Of a stretch of 58,094 nt of DNA, positions 17,766 to 25,662 are shown one piece after another. The notes under the pieces were generated by a model. That model made no database searches, was not told the DNA's origin, and saw nothing but the letters and a program-made list of their open reading frames with translations. Position 1 is the first letter of the stretch. Every line of letters begins with the position of its first letter. The DNA comes from SAR202 cluster bacterium. Lineage in GTDB: Bacteria > Chloroflexota > Dehalococcoidia > UBA6926 > VFHL01. Location of the stretch: positions 1 through 58,094 of the forward strand of contig VFHL01000013.1 of the NCBI GenBank assembly GCA_009392005.1, in the 5' to 3' direction. Both the position numbers and the translations under genes were made by a program.

Positions 17766-18959
17766 TCACCTTTTTTCAATCACTAAACCATCGTCTTCTA
17801 CAACAATCTGATGAACATATTGTGATATATGGCGTCTAGTTTTACTCTTTATCGTAGTTTCACGATCAAATAAAATCTTGAATTGATCCCTCACAGCAGA
17901 TGGTGTATTGCCTGCTGAGACAGCTTTTTTCACAATACGTTCGATTTTATCGGAAAATTCAAATGCAGCAGTTGGCGCAAGGCTGTTCGGTTGAGCCATT
18001 TGTATCCCATCATCCTCTAATTGGGTTACCACTTCAGATTCAAGTTCGCTCGCTCGACGGCTATGATACCCACAGCGGCTCTGATTGGTACGACTGCCAC
18101 ATTGGTAATACTGATAAGACTTTGCCATCTTGGTACCATCCTTACGGTCCCAACCTTGACGCCGTTTTACACCAATCATTTTCGCTCCACATCCGCCACA
18201 AACCAACAATCCCGATAACAGATAAGGCTCGCCTTTCTTATATCCGGATTTGGCAGCACCTGCATCCAATCGAGATTGTACTTGATCAAATTGATCACGT
18301 GACACAATGCCTGTGTGGTTCCCAGAAACGCGCATCCCGAGCCGGTCATACGTTCCAATATAAAATCGACTCCTCAACATATCACGCACAGTAATCATGC
18401 TCCATGCGCCATCTCTCCTCGTTCGAAGGCCTCGATTATTCAATTCAGAAACGATTGACCTAATCCCCTTCCCATCAACGCAAAGATCAAAAATAAGACG
18501 GACGATCTTCTCTTCAGCCGGTTCGACAGCAGGTTGTCCATCTGAACCTTTTATATAACCATATGGCAAACGTCCGAGTGCTAAACCACGAAGAGCGCGT
18601 GCTTGCATCCCTCCAACAATGTTCTCCGATGAACGCTTTTTCTTAGCGGCCTCTCCCAAAGCCAAATCTAATACATCCGCGTTCAAGTTCCCCATAACAG
18701 ATATAGAAATATTTGCTGCTTCTAGTAGAAACAATCGAACAACAGTCTCTCTCGGTGAATCAGAAAGAGTCGATAAATCACTCAACAAAATTGACTTGTG
18801 ATGGGCCATTTCAACCAAATCAAGTAGGGATTCTCGCTCTAATCCTCGACGAACGAACGTGCCGACGTAATCCATACCCGCAGACTCGGCAGATTGTTTA
18901 ATCTTCTCTTGCAAATCAAGGAGATCATCATTCTCACGAACAACACCTAGGACTTCCAT
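17766..18959 (-). CDS. Serine-recombinase-like protein lacking the catalytic residues
   Basis: 397 residues with the architecture of a large serine recombinase. There is a resolvase-like N-domain (about 1-105), a Recombinase domain (about 118-230, with GRLPYGYIKG and RSRFYIGTY) and a zinc ribbon (VCGGCGAKM plus YQCGSRTNQSRCGY, about 250-300). In active enzymes the N-terminus reads Y-A-R-V-S with the nucleophile Ser10; here it is GVVREN, so Arg8 is kept but position 10 is Asn. The LDRLxR motif is LSDLSTLSD, losing both arginines. The DNA-binding parts look intact, so it may bind DNA without cutting. No att sites or other phage genes are present. It is divergent from the fusion gene at 19049 across 89 nt. 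Confidence 0.8.
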   Translation of the reverse strand: MEVLGVVRENDDLLDLQEKIKQSAESAGMDYVGTFVRRGLERESLLDLVEMAHHKSILLSDLSTLSDSPRETVVRLFLLEAANISISVMGNLNADVLDLALGEAAKKKRSSENIVGGMQARALRGLALGRLPYGYIKGSDGQPAVEPAEEKIVRLIFDLCVDGKGIRSIVSELNNRGLRTRRDGAWSMITVRDMLRSRFYIGTYDRLGMRVSGNHTGIVSRDQFDQVQSRLDAGAAKSGYKKGEPYLLSGLLVCGGCGAKMIGVKRRQGWDRKDGTKMAKSYQYYQCGSRTNQSRCGYHSRRASELESEVVTQLEDDGIQMAQPNSLAPTAAFEFSDKIERIVKKAVSAGNTPSAVRDQFKILFDRETTIKSKTRRHISQYVHQIVVEDDGLVIEKR

Positions 18960-19048
18960 AGATTACACCCTTCCGAAGCGTTAAATTCAGAAGTAACGGT
19001 ACCATTGATTATAATTCCTTGCAACTTAATGGCCTTCCGACGTAGTCT

Positions 19049-20914
19049 ATGACCATGTCACGGGCACGTCGCAAGAAGCAACCAGACACCATTTCTGATG
19101 AGAGCAAAGAGATAATCGTCCACCTTTCGGGGTACGGACGAGATGGTGAAGCTTTCGGCATTCATAACGGCCGAACCGTTTACGCTAATTACGGTATCCC
19201 TGGAGAAACAGTTCGTATCCTTATTCGTAGGGAAGACGACACTGAATTTTCTGGTGAAGTGATCGAAATAATAAAAGAATCCGAGCACCGAAGAACGCCA
19301 CCATGCCCACATTTTGGCGAGTGTGGCGGCTGTCAACTACAACATATAAATTACCCTTTTCAGTTAGAACTGAAACACAAGGTCGTGACCGAAAAAATAG
19401 AATCAATCGGACACATATTAGGCGCTAAAATTATGCCAACGCTCCCTTCCCAAAAGGAATGGAATTATAGGAACCATGTTCGGTTCACGATTACCCGAGA
19501 AGGTAAAGCAGGTTTCAATCATCGTTACACCCACAAATTCGTTCCTGTTGATAATTGTCACATTGCAGATAATTGGATTAATACCGCGAAAGAGGCGCTC
19601 GAAAAGGGTGCTGGAGGTAATCACCAATTTGCCCTTCGGTATGGTGTAAACTCCGGTGATTCCCTTATTCTCCCCGCTCTGCCAAACAACGACGCGGGAT
19701 ACGAAACCGGGCAAAAGTTCCATACTGAGAAATTATATGAAATCCCATTTCGGGTATCAGCGGCATCATTTTTCCAAGTAAATACGCCACAAGCCGAGCG
19801 CATTATCAATCTCGTTCGAGAAGGATTAGAGCTTCAAGGAACAGATGTCATTGTTGACGCCTACGCTGGTGTGGGAACCTTTGCAGCACTACTAGCGCCA
19901 TTCGTCAAAAAAGTGGTTGCGATAGAAGAATCACGCGCCGCAATACTAGATGCAAAGCAAAATCTCGAGCAATGGCCTCATATAGAGATAGTGGAGGCAA
20001 AAACTGAAAAAGCCTTAGCCGAAATCTCAGCACCCATTGATGGAGTAATACTGGATCCCCCTCGATCAGGATGTGATCCAGCTGTGCTTGATACTCTAGA
20101 ATCAACCCGGCCACGCCGTATCGTATACGTATCATGTGACCCAGAAACTCTCGCCAGAGACTTGCACCAACTCGTACTGAACGGGTTCCATCTGGTGAAT
20201 CTACAACCAATCGACATGTTTCCACAAACACACCATATCGAAACAGTGGCAACACTGTCTCGAATGACTCAGAAGGACGTCCTGCTTGCCTCAACATCAC
20301 CACGGCGACAAGAGTTAATATCACACCTAGGACTCTCCATTCAAACTATCGTGCCAAATATAGATGAAGAAACAATCAGTACCAGTGGATCACCTGAAGA
20401 ACAAGCTATTGAGATCGCAGTCGCCAAGGCATATTCAATCGCACAAGACGCAAAAGTCGGAAAGATTGTGAGCGGTGATACCATGGTCATCCTTGATGAT
20501 CAAATCATTGGGAAACCTCAAAATGAGAAAGATGCTTTTTCAATCCTTCAGCGCCTCCGAAATCGGGAACATCGAGTTGTAACAGGGATTGCCGTTATTG
20601 ATGCCCAGGGAGAGCAAGTCGCAATTGATGCAGCGGTTACAACAGTGAAAATGCGTAATTATTCGGATTCTGAGATCGAGGCCTCGATTGCGTCGGGGTA
20701 TGCTATGGATAAAGCCGGCGCATACGCCATTCAAGATAGTGAATTCAACTTCGTTTCAGGGTTTGATGGATGCCCATCCAATGTAGTCGGATTACCTCTT
20801 TGCAAACTTGCCCGCCTACTCGAACAACAAGGTACAAGAATACGTAGCATTGAACAAAGAAGTGCTGAAGACAATTGCTCGCTATGCCATAGCCACTACA
20901 AAACCACTAGTTAA
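19049..20914 (+). CDS. RNA (uracil-C5)-methyltransferase fused to Maf nucleotide pyrophosphatase
   Basis: 621 residues in one uninterrupted frame. Residues 20-80 form a TRAM domain. Cys86, Cys92, Cys95 (in CPHFGECGGC) and Cys170 are the [4Fe-4S] ligands of the RlmD/RumA type. VDAYAGVGTFAAL binds SAM, ILDPPRSGCD follows, and Cys363 in VSCDPETLARD is the catalytic nucleophile. The methyltransferase ends normally with HHIETVATLSR, but instead of a stop the frame continues from Met406 into a complete Maf domain with LLASTSPRRQEL, SGDTMVI, IGKPQ and AGAYAIQDSE (to about 600). Maf proteins hydrolyse dTTP/UTP and modified nucleotides such as m5UTP. The RNA target (23S or tRNA) is not set by sequence alone. 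A separate internal start at 20264 is possible. Confidence 0.9.
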   Translation: MTMSRARRKKQPDTISDESKEIIVHLSGYGRDGEAFGIHNGRTVYANYGIPGETVRILIRREDDTEFSGEVIEIIKESEHRRTPPCPHFGECGGCQLQHINYPFQLELKHKVVTEKIESIGHILGAKIMPTLPSQKEWNYRNHVRFTITREGKAGFNHRYTHKFVPVDNCHIADNWINTAKEALEKGAGGNHQFALRYGVNSGDSLILPALPNNDAGYETGQKFHTEKLYEIPFRVSAASFFQVNTPQAERIINLVREGLELQGTDVIVDAYAGVGTFAALLAPFVKKVVAIEESRAAILDAKQNLEQWPHIEIVEAKTEKALAEISAPIDGVILDPPRSGCDPAVLDTLESTRPRRIVYVSCDPETLARDLHQLVLNGFHLVNLQPIDMFPQTHHIETVATLSRMTQKDVLLASTSPRRQELISHLGLSIQTIVPNIDEETISTSGSPEEQAIEIAVAKAYSIAQDAKVGKIVSGDTMVILDDQIIGKPQNEKDAFSILQRLRNREHRVVTGIAVIDAQGEQVAIDAAVTTVKMRNYSDSEIEASIASGYAMDKAGAYAIQDSEFNFVSGFDGCPSNVVGLPLCKLARLLEQQGTRIRSIEQRSAEDNCSLCHSHYKTTS

Positions 20915-20981
20915 AATCCATGGTTCCTTCTCATTACAAATATTCATTAATCTCACGGTACCCTAGAGAGGGGGAAGCCAC

Positions 20982-21500
20982 TTGAGCATAATGGAAGTCA
21001 ATGACTATCTCATTCTTCTCGTCCTCTGGGCTCATATCATGGCGGTCACAGTCTGGATTGGGGGAAACCTCTTTTTCCTCTTCGTATTACGCCCGGTAAT
21101 GCGCTTAGGTGGCAGTTCACCAAGCTTCGGAGCAAGAATTGGACAGCTTTTTAAAGAAATTGTTGAGATCTCTCTCTGGGTCCTAATCATTACTGGTGTG
21201 ATACTAATCTTTGATCGGTTGACTGTGCTTGGTAGCACCACTTACGGATTAATTCTGGCAATCAAATTGTTCCTTTTTTCGTTCATGGCAATCATTGCTT
21301 ATGCTTTGGGTAAAAGAACCAACACCACTACACCTTACGCCAGCCGCTGGCGGGATATCATGCCAAACTGGCTATGGAAAGGCCTCAAAGGAACACAGGC
21401 AGTCATGGAGCGGTTCATTTCTCCAACGAACGTGTTGAGCGCTTTAGGTCCAATTATTGTGCTGATTTCCATATTGTTGAGAATCATTGCAGAGAAATGA
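20982..21500 (+). CDS. CopD-like integral membrane protein
   Basis: 172 residues with four to five hydrophobic segments. The opening VLWAHIMAVTVWIGGNLFF, with a histidine followed by W-I-G-G, matches the CopD/DUF family of heme- or copper-related membrane proteins, as does LRPVMRLGG. Function in this family is poorly defined; copper transport or heme binding are suggestions. The TTG at 20982 is chosen because GAGAGGGGG ends 8 nt before it; the ATG at 20991 is farther away. It follows the methyltransferase-Maf gene by 67 nt on the same strand. Confidence 0.7.
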   Translation: MSIMEVNDYLILLVLWAHIMAVTVWIGGNLFFLFVLRPVMRLGGSSPSFGARIGQLFKEIVEISLWVLIITGVILIFDRLTVLGSTTYGLILAIKLFLFSFMAIIAYALGKRTNTTTPYASRWRDIMPNWLWKGLKGTQAVMERFISPTNVLSALGPIIVLISILLRIIAEK

Positions 21501-21578
21501 AAACGGGGAAGCCACAGATTGTTTGCGTTTAATGCCACTACTCAGATTTTTCTGTCCAAATCGCACACTACATCCCTA

Positions 21579-22430
21579 TTACTCTGTTTTATCTCGATAC
21601 ATTCGATCTCGCTCGCGAATAAACGCCTCCCAACCTCGTTCTTGGATAACATTCAAACGGGCTGCACCCTCGTCTTCATCACGAATGCCCTCCTCCGCAA
21701 GATCTGCAAAGGATGGATCTGAAGTATGGTTGATAGATGCCAAGATACCGCGGATTTCATAGCTCCGATTAATCCGTGCCTTACCTTGCTTCACAGCATC
21801 TCTTGGCAAATCAGCGATCTTTCGGGCAAGAGCTTCCGCTTCTTCCTGTAACTTTTCATGGGGAACGACCTTATTCACGAGACCTAACCTTTGAGCTTCA
21901 TGTACATCGAGAATGTCCCCCGTTAACAACACTTCTTTTGCTTGCTTGGGCGTCATTAAATATGGAGTGATTAAAACAGGCGTACCAAATCCATGACGAA
22001 TTTGAATCTCACCAATCTTTGCTTTCTCAGATGCGATCGTAAAATCACATATTGCAGCTATTTCACAACCTTGGCCAACGGCGTGACCCGGAATGGCAGC
22101 AATAACAGGCTTTGATAGGTCCCATATACGCAAATAAACTTCGGATGCCTCAACATCATTTGGGTCTGGCGCAGCTTCCTCTTCCCCTGATTTTCTCCGC
22201 TCTGCAATCTCATTCAAATCCCCCCCAGCAGAGAACGCCCGCCCTGCACCAGTGAAAATGACCGAACGCACATCATCATCATTTTCTGCTTCACCAAATG
22301 CCTCATACAAACCGCGAAGCACAGTTTGATTAATAGCATTAAGACTTTCAGGACGATTGATAGTTATACGCGCAAATCTATCAATTTTCTCATATAAAAT
22401 GTTGCCTTCTTGATATTCGACAATGCTCAT
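21579..22430 (-). CDS. Enoyl-CoA hydratase/isomerase family protein
   Basis: 283 residues from the ATG at 22430 (a GTG lies just before it; AAAGGAGAG precedes both). It has a crotonase fold: RITINRPESLNAIN, the oxyanion-hole segment TGAGRAFSAGGDLNE, and VGQGCEIAAICDFTIASEKAKIGEIQIRHG. A glutamate is present in the GCE position used for hydration. The family also covers isomerases and dehalogenases, so the acyl substrate is unknown. It faces the CopD-like gene across 78 nt with no clear terminator between. Confidence 0.87.
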   Translation of the reverse strand: MSIVEYQEGNILYEKIDRFARITINRPESLNAINQTVLRGLYEAFGEAENDDDVRSVIFTGAGRAFSAGGDLNEIAERRKSGEEEAAPDPNDVEASEVYLRIWDLSKPVIAAIPGHAVGQGCEIAAICDFTIASEKAKIGEIQIRHGFGTPVLITPYLMTPKQAKEVLLTGDILDVHEAQRLGLVNKVVPHEKLQEEAEALARKIADLPRDAVKQGKARINRSYEIRGILASINHTSDPSFADLAEEGIRDEDEGAARLNVIQERGWEAFIRERDRMYRDKTE

Positions 22431-22618
22431 CACGGTACTCTCCTTTAGCGTTTCGCAATAGCGTGCTCCTATGAATGAATTGTGTCAAATTTTTCAACCT
22501 CAAAGGGATGATTCTGGGATTTCAATGAACACCATATCTATCAGAAGAAATGCGATTGAAATCCTAGAGTTGTTGTGCACAGTCTTGATTTCCATGCAAC
22601 CATCTGTAATGATTTTGT

Positions 22619-22635
22619 CAGGGTGATATACCCTG
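22619..22635 (+). promoter_or_regulatory. Small hairpin directly before the anti-16S match
   Basis: CAGGGT (22619-22624) and ACCCTG (22630-22635) pair around a 5-nt loop. The stem ends one base before the AAAGGAGG sequence at 22637, so it could position or mask ribosome access. Confidence 0.4.
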
Positions 22636-22636
22636 G

Positions 22637-22701
22637 AAAGGAGGTGATCCAGCTTGTGTAGTATTAACGCCTCTGCTGGGTCACCTGCTGCGCTTCGCTA
22701 A
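22637..22701 (+). other. Perfect anti-Shine-Dalgarno match followed by a possible 15-codon leader ORF
   Basis: AAAGGAGGTGATCCAGC (22637-22653) is the exact complement of the conserved last 17 bases of typical bacterial 16S rRNA. It is directly followed by a TTG (22654) opening a frame MCSINASAGSPAALR and a TAA at 22699-22701, with an ideal 9-nt spacing after GGAGG. The flanking bases do not match 16S, so it is not an rRNA fragment. The ORF runs into the structured RNA at 22669. Whether a peptide is made is unknown; a TTG-started 15-codon frame could be chance. Confidence 0.4.
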
Positions 22702-22782
22702 AGTCCGATCTTTACATAGATCGGAATACCCTAGCGAACTGCTCACAAGAGAATCTCTCTCAGGTGGGTGGGCAGCAGGGGC
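22669..22782 (+). ncRNA. Candidate structured RNA with multi-helix fold
   Basis: GCCTCTGCTG (22669-22678) pairs with CAGCAGGGGC (22773-22782), and CACCTG (22682-22687) with CAGGTG (22761-22766), making a long outer stem. Inside, TTCGCTA (22694-22700) pairs with TAGCGAA (22732-22738) and TCCGATCT (22704-22711) with AGATCGGA (22718-22725) in a second arm, and GAGA/TCTC at about 22750-22760 makes a third. I do not recognise SRP RNA, tmRNA, 6S or a known riboswitch. The strand is inferred from the adjacent leader signals; the pairing would also allow the minus strand. Confidence 0.5.
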
Positions 22783-22833
22783 TATCAAGGCTAGAATGCC
22801 ACGACATTTTTAATGAAATGGCCCTCTAGCTAG

Positions 22834-22876
22834 GATAAGGGCGATCTGGAGCTATGCTCTACTGATCGCCCTTATT
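22834..22876. terminator. Long hairpin, likely bidirectional terminator or end of the structured RNA
   Basis: GATAAGGGCGATC (22834-22846) pairs with GATCGCCCTTATT (22864-22876) over 12 bp, and the loop holds a further GAGC/GCTC pair. There is no proper U-tract. It separates the structured RNA from the first HAD gene. Confidence 0.5.
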
Positions 22877-22928
22877 CAATGTATACCTAGTCCACAAAAA
22901 TCGAGGTTGGGTAACGAAAGCACCATTT

Positions 22929-23654
22929 ATGAAAATCGATACCATAGTTTTTGATTATGGACACACTCTGATTGATTTAGCGCCGTTTGAAACAATCCTG
23001 GAACCATATCAAAAAGGCATCAGTGAAATCTTGAAGCTAGCACATCCGAACCGCTCTGATCATATGGAAATAGCGCACAGAATCGTGCTCTACATGGAAG
23101 AAACGATTAACCGTTCATACAACGAAAATCGCCAAGAAGATGAACTAATTCTGGGAGAAATTGTACAGTCTGCCCTCAGCACCGAAGAAGTCAATCTTTC
23201 CCATTCAGATTGTGAGCGGATCGTGGAAATGGACCATCAGCTACATGGCACTCTCAGCACCGTTCCTAGTACCACGCTGGAGACTCTTATCAAACTGAAA
23301 ACAAATGGCTTCCGACTCGGCGTCATGTCCAATACCGTTTTTGTGAAAAAATGGATCCACCTCCTTCCAATTTTGAACAGCTCAAATCTACTAGATGCTG
23401 TCGTATTTTCCTCAGATATCGGTGTACGAAAACCCAACCACCTTACATACGAAACAATCCTCAATGAATTAAAAGCACAAAAAGAACAAGCCCTCTTTGT
23501 GGGAGATCGCATCATTGAGGATATCCGAGGTCCCCAAAATTTTGGTTTTGCTGCAACAGCTCTAACACATGAATTCCGCGAAGAAATCGATGAGAAAAAC
23601 GAAGCAGATATAATTCTCACACAGCTGAGTGAAATTGTGTCGTTTGTGAGGTAA
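22929..23654 (+). CDS. HAD-superfamily hydrolase-like protein, first of a tandem pair
   Basis: 241 residues with a Rossmann-type HAD core and helical cap. Motif I is VFDYGHTL, so the nucleophile Asp9 is present but the second Asp (general acid/base) is Gly11. Motif II is GVMSNT, motif III lysine is in RKPNHLTYE, and motif IV is VGDRIIEDIRG with the metal aspartates. Loss of the second aspartate is known in HAD members that are not ordinary phosphatases. It is 3 nt from the next gene, a paralog of the same length. Substrate unknown. Confidence 0.8.
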   Translation: MKIDTIVFDYGHTLIDLAPFETILEPYQKGISEILKLAHPNRSDHMEIAHRIVLYMEETINRSYNENRQEDELILGEIVQSALSTEEVNLSHSDCERIVEMDHQLHGTLSTVPSTTLETLIKLKTNGFRLGVMSNTVFVKKWIHLLPILNSSNLLDAVVFSSDIGVRKPNHLTYETILNELKAQKEQALFVGDRIIEDIRGPQNFGFAATALTHEFREEIDEKNEADIILTQLSEIVSFVR

Positions 23655-23657
23655 AAA

Positions 23658-24383
23658 ATGGTCAACGGTACAATAAAAGGCATTGTTTTTGACGACGAAT
23701 ATACTTTGATGGAACCTTATCCGGCTAGTGACCTAATGGCTGAGATTCGGGTACGCGTGATACCACTGCTCGTGGACAATGCACCGCCAGGAGGCTTACT
23801 CCCTCTTGCAGAACGTGTTCTCCGGCATATAACCGCTGAATTAGAAGCGGATACGAGCCAAATAAGTAATCAGTCAAATGATTTAGCCTCATCGATTAAG
23901 ACAGTCTTTGATAAAGAAAAGATCTGGGTACCAGAAGGTCTGTTAGAAGAATCCCTAGGCCTTAGTGATGGTAAATTAGCAGAATATCTTTATGAGAGAA
24001 AATCATTATCACAAGAAGCGCGAAGAACGTTACGGGACTTACGCCGTAAAGGATTTTTTCTTGGTTTGGTCGCGAATTCGCAATTCAAACGTGATTGGTT
24101 AAAGACGATCCCACTCTACAATCCGGACGATGACCTATTTGACACAGTTATCCTATCGTGTGATGTAGGATTTAGAAAACCGGACCCCCGGATTTTCCAT
24201 GCTGTATACAACTCTCTTAAACTGAACAGCCACGAAGTGGCATACGTCACCAACGATCTTGAATCAGTGCCATTAGATATTGCCGAAAAAATTATTCTGA
24301 CTAGCGAATTCCGTAAGCCAAATCATCAACCCGAAGCAATCCCCGTTATCGAAAACATCTCAGATTTAGTTGGCCTTATGTAG
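23658..24383 (+). CDS. HAD-superfamily-like protein, second of a tandem pair
   Basis: 241 residues, the same length and layout as the upstream gene. Motif I is VFDDEYTL, with Asp12 present and Glu14 in place of the second Asp. Motif II is GLVANSQ, motif III is FRKPDPRIFH, but motif IV reads YVTNDLESVPLD instead of GDxxxxD. It is therefore more degenerate than its neighbour. The pair probably arose by duplication, shares a message, and may form a heterodimer or have one regulatory member; this is inference. Confidence 0.75.
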   Translation: MVNGTIKGIVFDDEYTLMEPYPASDLMAEIRVRVIPLLVDNAPPGGLLPLAERVLRHITAELEADTSQISNQSNDLASSIKTVFDKEKIWVPEGLLEESLGLSDGKLAEYLYERKSLSQEARRTLRDLRRKGFFLGLVANSQFKRDWLKTIPLYNPDDDLFDTVILSCDVGFRKPDPRIFHAVYNSLKLNSHEVAYVTNDLESVPLDIAEKIILTSEFRKPNHQPEAIPVIENISDLVGLM

Positions 24384-24414
24384 AATTTCAACCTACTCTA
24401 TTAATCCTAAATTC

Positions 24415-25485
24415 CTACTGCAAACATGACGAGTTTTCATAAAAAGACAACTGTTTTACATCAACAAAATTTGACAAGCGTAATCCAATCAATCGAAACT
24501 TCTGTTCATTGCCAGTTTCTTCCCGAAGCATTAAACTGACCAATTCACGCACCTCACCTGGTGTCCCAAAGGTAACCTCGTTCGTAAAACTCCGCGTGTA
24601 GGTCTGAAAATTAGAAGTCCGCAATTTCAATGTCAGTGTTTTCGCGTAGAGATTCTTGCGCACCAATTTCTCCCACACCGTGCCCAAGAGATCTCCAGAT
24701 AATCGGAATAATTCGTTAAAATCACTGCTGTCTTCAGAAATAGTCGTTTCGGCACCTATCGATTTACTAACACGATTCAAAATGACGCCGCGTTGATCCA
24801 AGCCCATCGCCATTTGCCTGACCTCTTCCCCACGTTTGCCAAAAATTTGTGTAAACGAATTGTGATCCATAGCTGCCAATTGGCCAACCGTCCGTACTCC
24901 CTCTTGTAACAATCGCTCCGCAGTTTTAGGTCCAACACCCCACAGTTTATTGACAGGAAGAGGAGCAATAAACATTTCCTCCTCACCCGGATCAATAATC
25001 ACTAACCCATTAGGTTTGTTGATGTCCGAAGCAATCTTCGCCACTGATTTAGATGTACTAACACCAATAGAAAGGGTTAATCCAACATGGTTTTTAACTG
25101 CATTTTGAACCTGAACAGCTATATCCTTTGTAGTAACGTTGCCTTCAATATTCGCTGTAATATCCAAATACGCTTCATCAAGAGAGATCGGCTCGACCAG
25201 ATCAGTAAAGCTGCGCAAAACTTCCATTACCATCTGTGAAATTTCTCTGTACCGTGAAAAACGCGGCGGAATACGCACCAAATGTGGGCACAATTCCATC
25301 GCACGGCGCATCGGCATCGCTGAGTGCACTCCAAATTTACGGGCATGGTACGATGCCGCTGCAACCACCCCGCGTTTTTCTGGCGCTCCTCCCACGACGA
25401 CGGGCTTATCCAAGAGGGAGGGATCATCTAGTTGTTCAACAGACGCATAAAATGCATCTAAATCTGCATGCAATATATACCGCAT
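24415..25485 (-). CDS. dinB: DNA polymerase IV (Y-family translesion polymerase)
   Basis: 356 residues. The palm motifs HADLDAFYASVEQLDDP and SLDEAYLDIT hold the catalytic acidic residues; ASYHARKFGVHSAMPM and GVSTSKSVAKIASDINKPNG are typical of DinB, and the helix-hairpin-helix PVNKLWGVGPKTAERL follows. The C-terminal little-finger domain is complete, ending in QLSFYENSSCLQ; the last residues are not an obvious beta-clamp motif. It bypasses DNA lesions. A palindrome with an AAC-N4-GTT core lies 82 bp upstream. Confidence 0.95.
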   Translation of the reverse strand: MRYILHADLDAFYASVEQLDDPSLLDKPVVVGGAPEKRGVVAAASYHARKFGVHSAMPMRRAMELCPHLVRIPPRFSRYREISQMVMEVLRSFTDLVEPISLDEAYLDITANIEGNVTTKDIAVQVQNAVKNHVGLTLSIGVSTSKSVAKIASDINKPNGLVIIDPGEEEMFIAPLPVNKLWGVGPKTAERLLQEGVRTVGQLAAMDHNSFTQIFGKRGEEVRQMAMGLDQRGVILNRVSKSIGAETTISEDSSDFNELFRLSGDLLGTVWEKLVRKNLYAKTLTLKLRTSNFQTYTRSFTNEVTFGTPGEVRELVSLMLREETGNEQKFRLIGLRLSNFVDVKQLSFYENSSCLQ

Positions 25486-25566
25486 CAGTAAACTTCAATC
25501 CTAGGACTGCAAAAATTTTGCGGCCAGTATAACACGATGAAACACAACAACTGGGAAACATAGACT

Positions 25567-25582
25567 GACAACAGCAGTTGTC
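25567..25582. promoter_or_regulatory. Palindrome GACAAC-N4-GTTGTC, possible SOS-type operator
   Basis: GACAACAGCAGTTGTC is a perfect 6+4+6 inverted repeat in the divergent dinB/thiolase-like gap. Its core CAAC-N4-GTTG resembles the Gram-positive-type LexA box GAAC-N4-GTTC. Assignment to LexA is inference from the similarity and from dinB being a usual SOS gene. Confidence 0.4.
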
Positions 25583-25586
25583 GGAT

Positions 25587-25606
25587 ATCACCATTGCACT
25601 GGTGAT
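25587..25606. promoter_or_regulatory. Second inverted repeat in the dinB/thiolase-like gap
   Basis: ATCACCA (25587-25593) and TGGTGAT (25600-25606) form a 7-bp stem with a 6-nt loop, flanked by GATATC on both sides (25584 and 25611). It lies 57 nt before the start at 25663 and may be an operator or leader hairpin. Confidence 0.35.
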
Positions 25607-25662
25607 GCCCGATATCTATTATTAGAGAATCATGAAACGTCTATGGCTAGGAGAGTGAAATC

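Noticed and set aside
17766-18959. An integrated phage or transposon around the recombinase-like gene
   Set aside because: No attachment sites, flanking direct repeats, cargo genes or other phage functions are seen, and the catalytic residues are missing.
22637-22653. Fragment of a 16S rRNA gene
   Set aside because: Only 17 bases match and the flanks on both sides do not resemble 16S rRNA.
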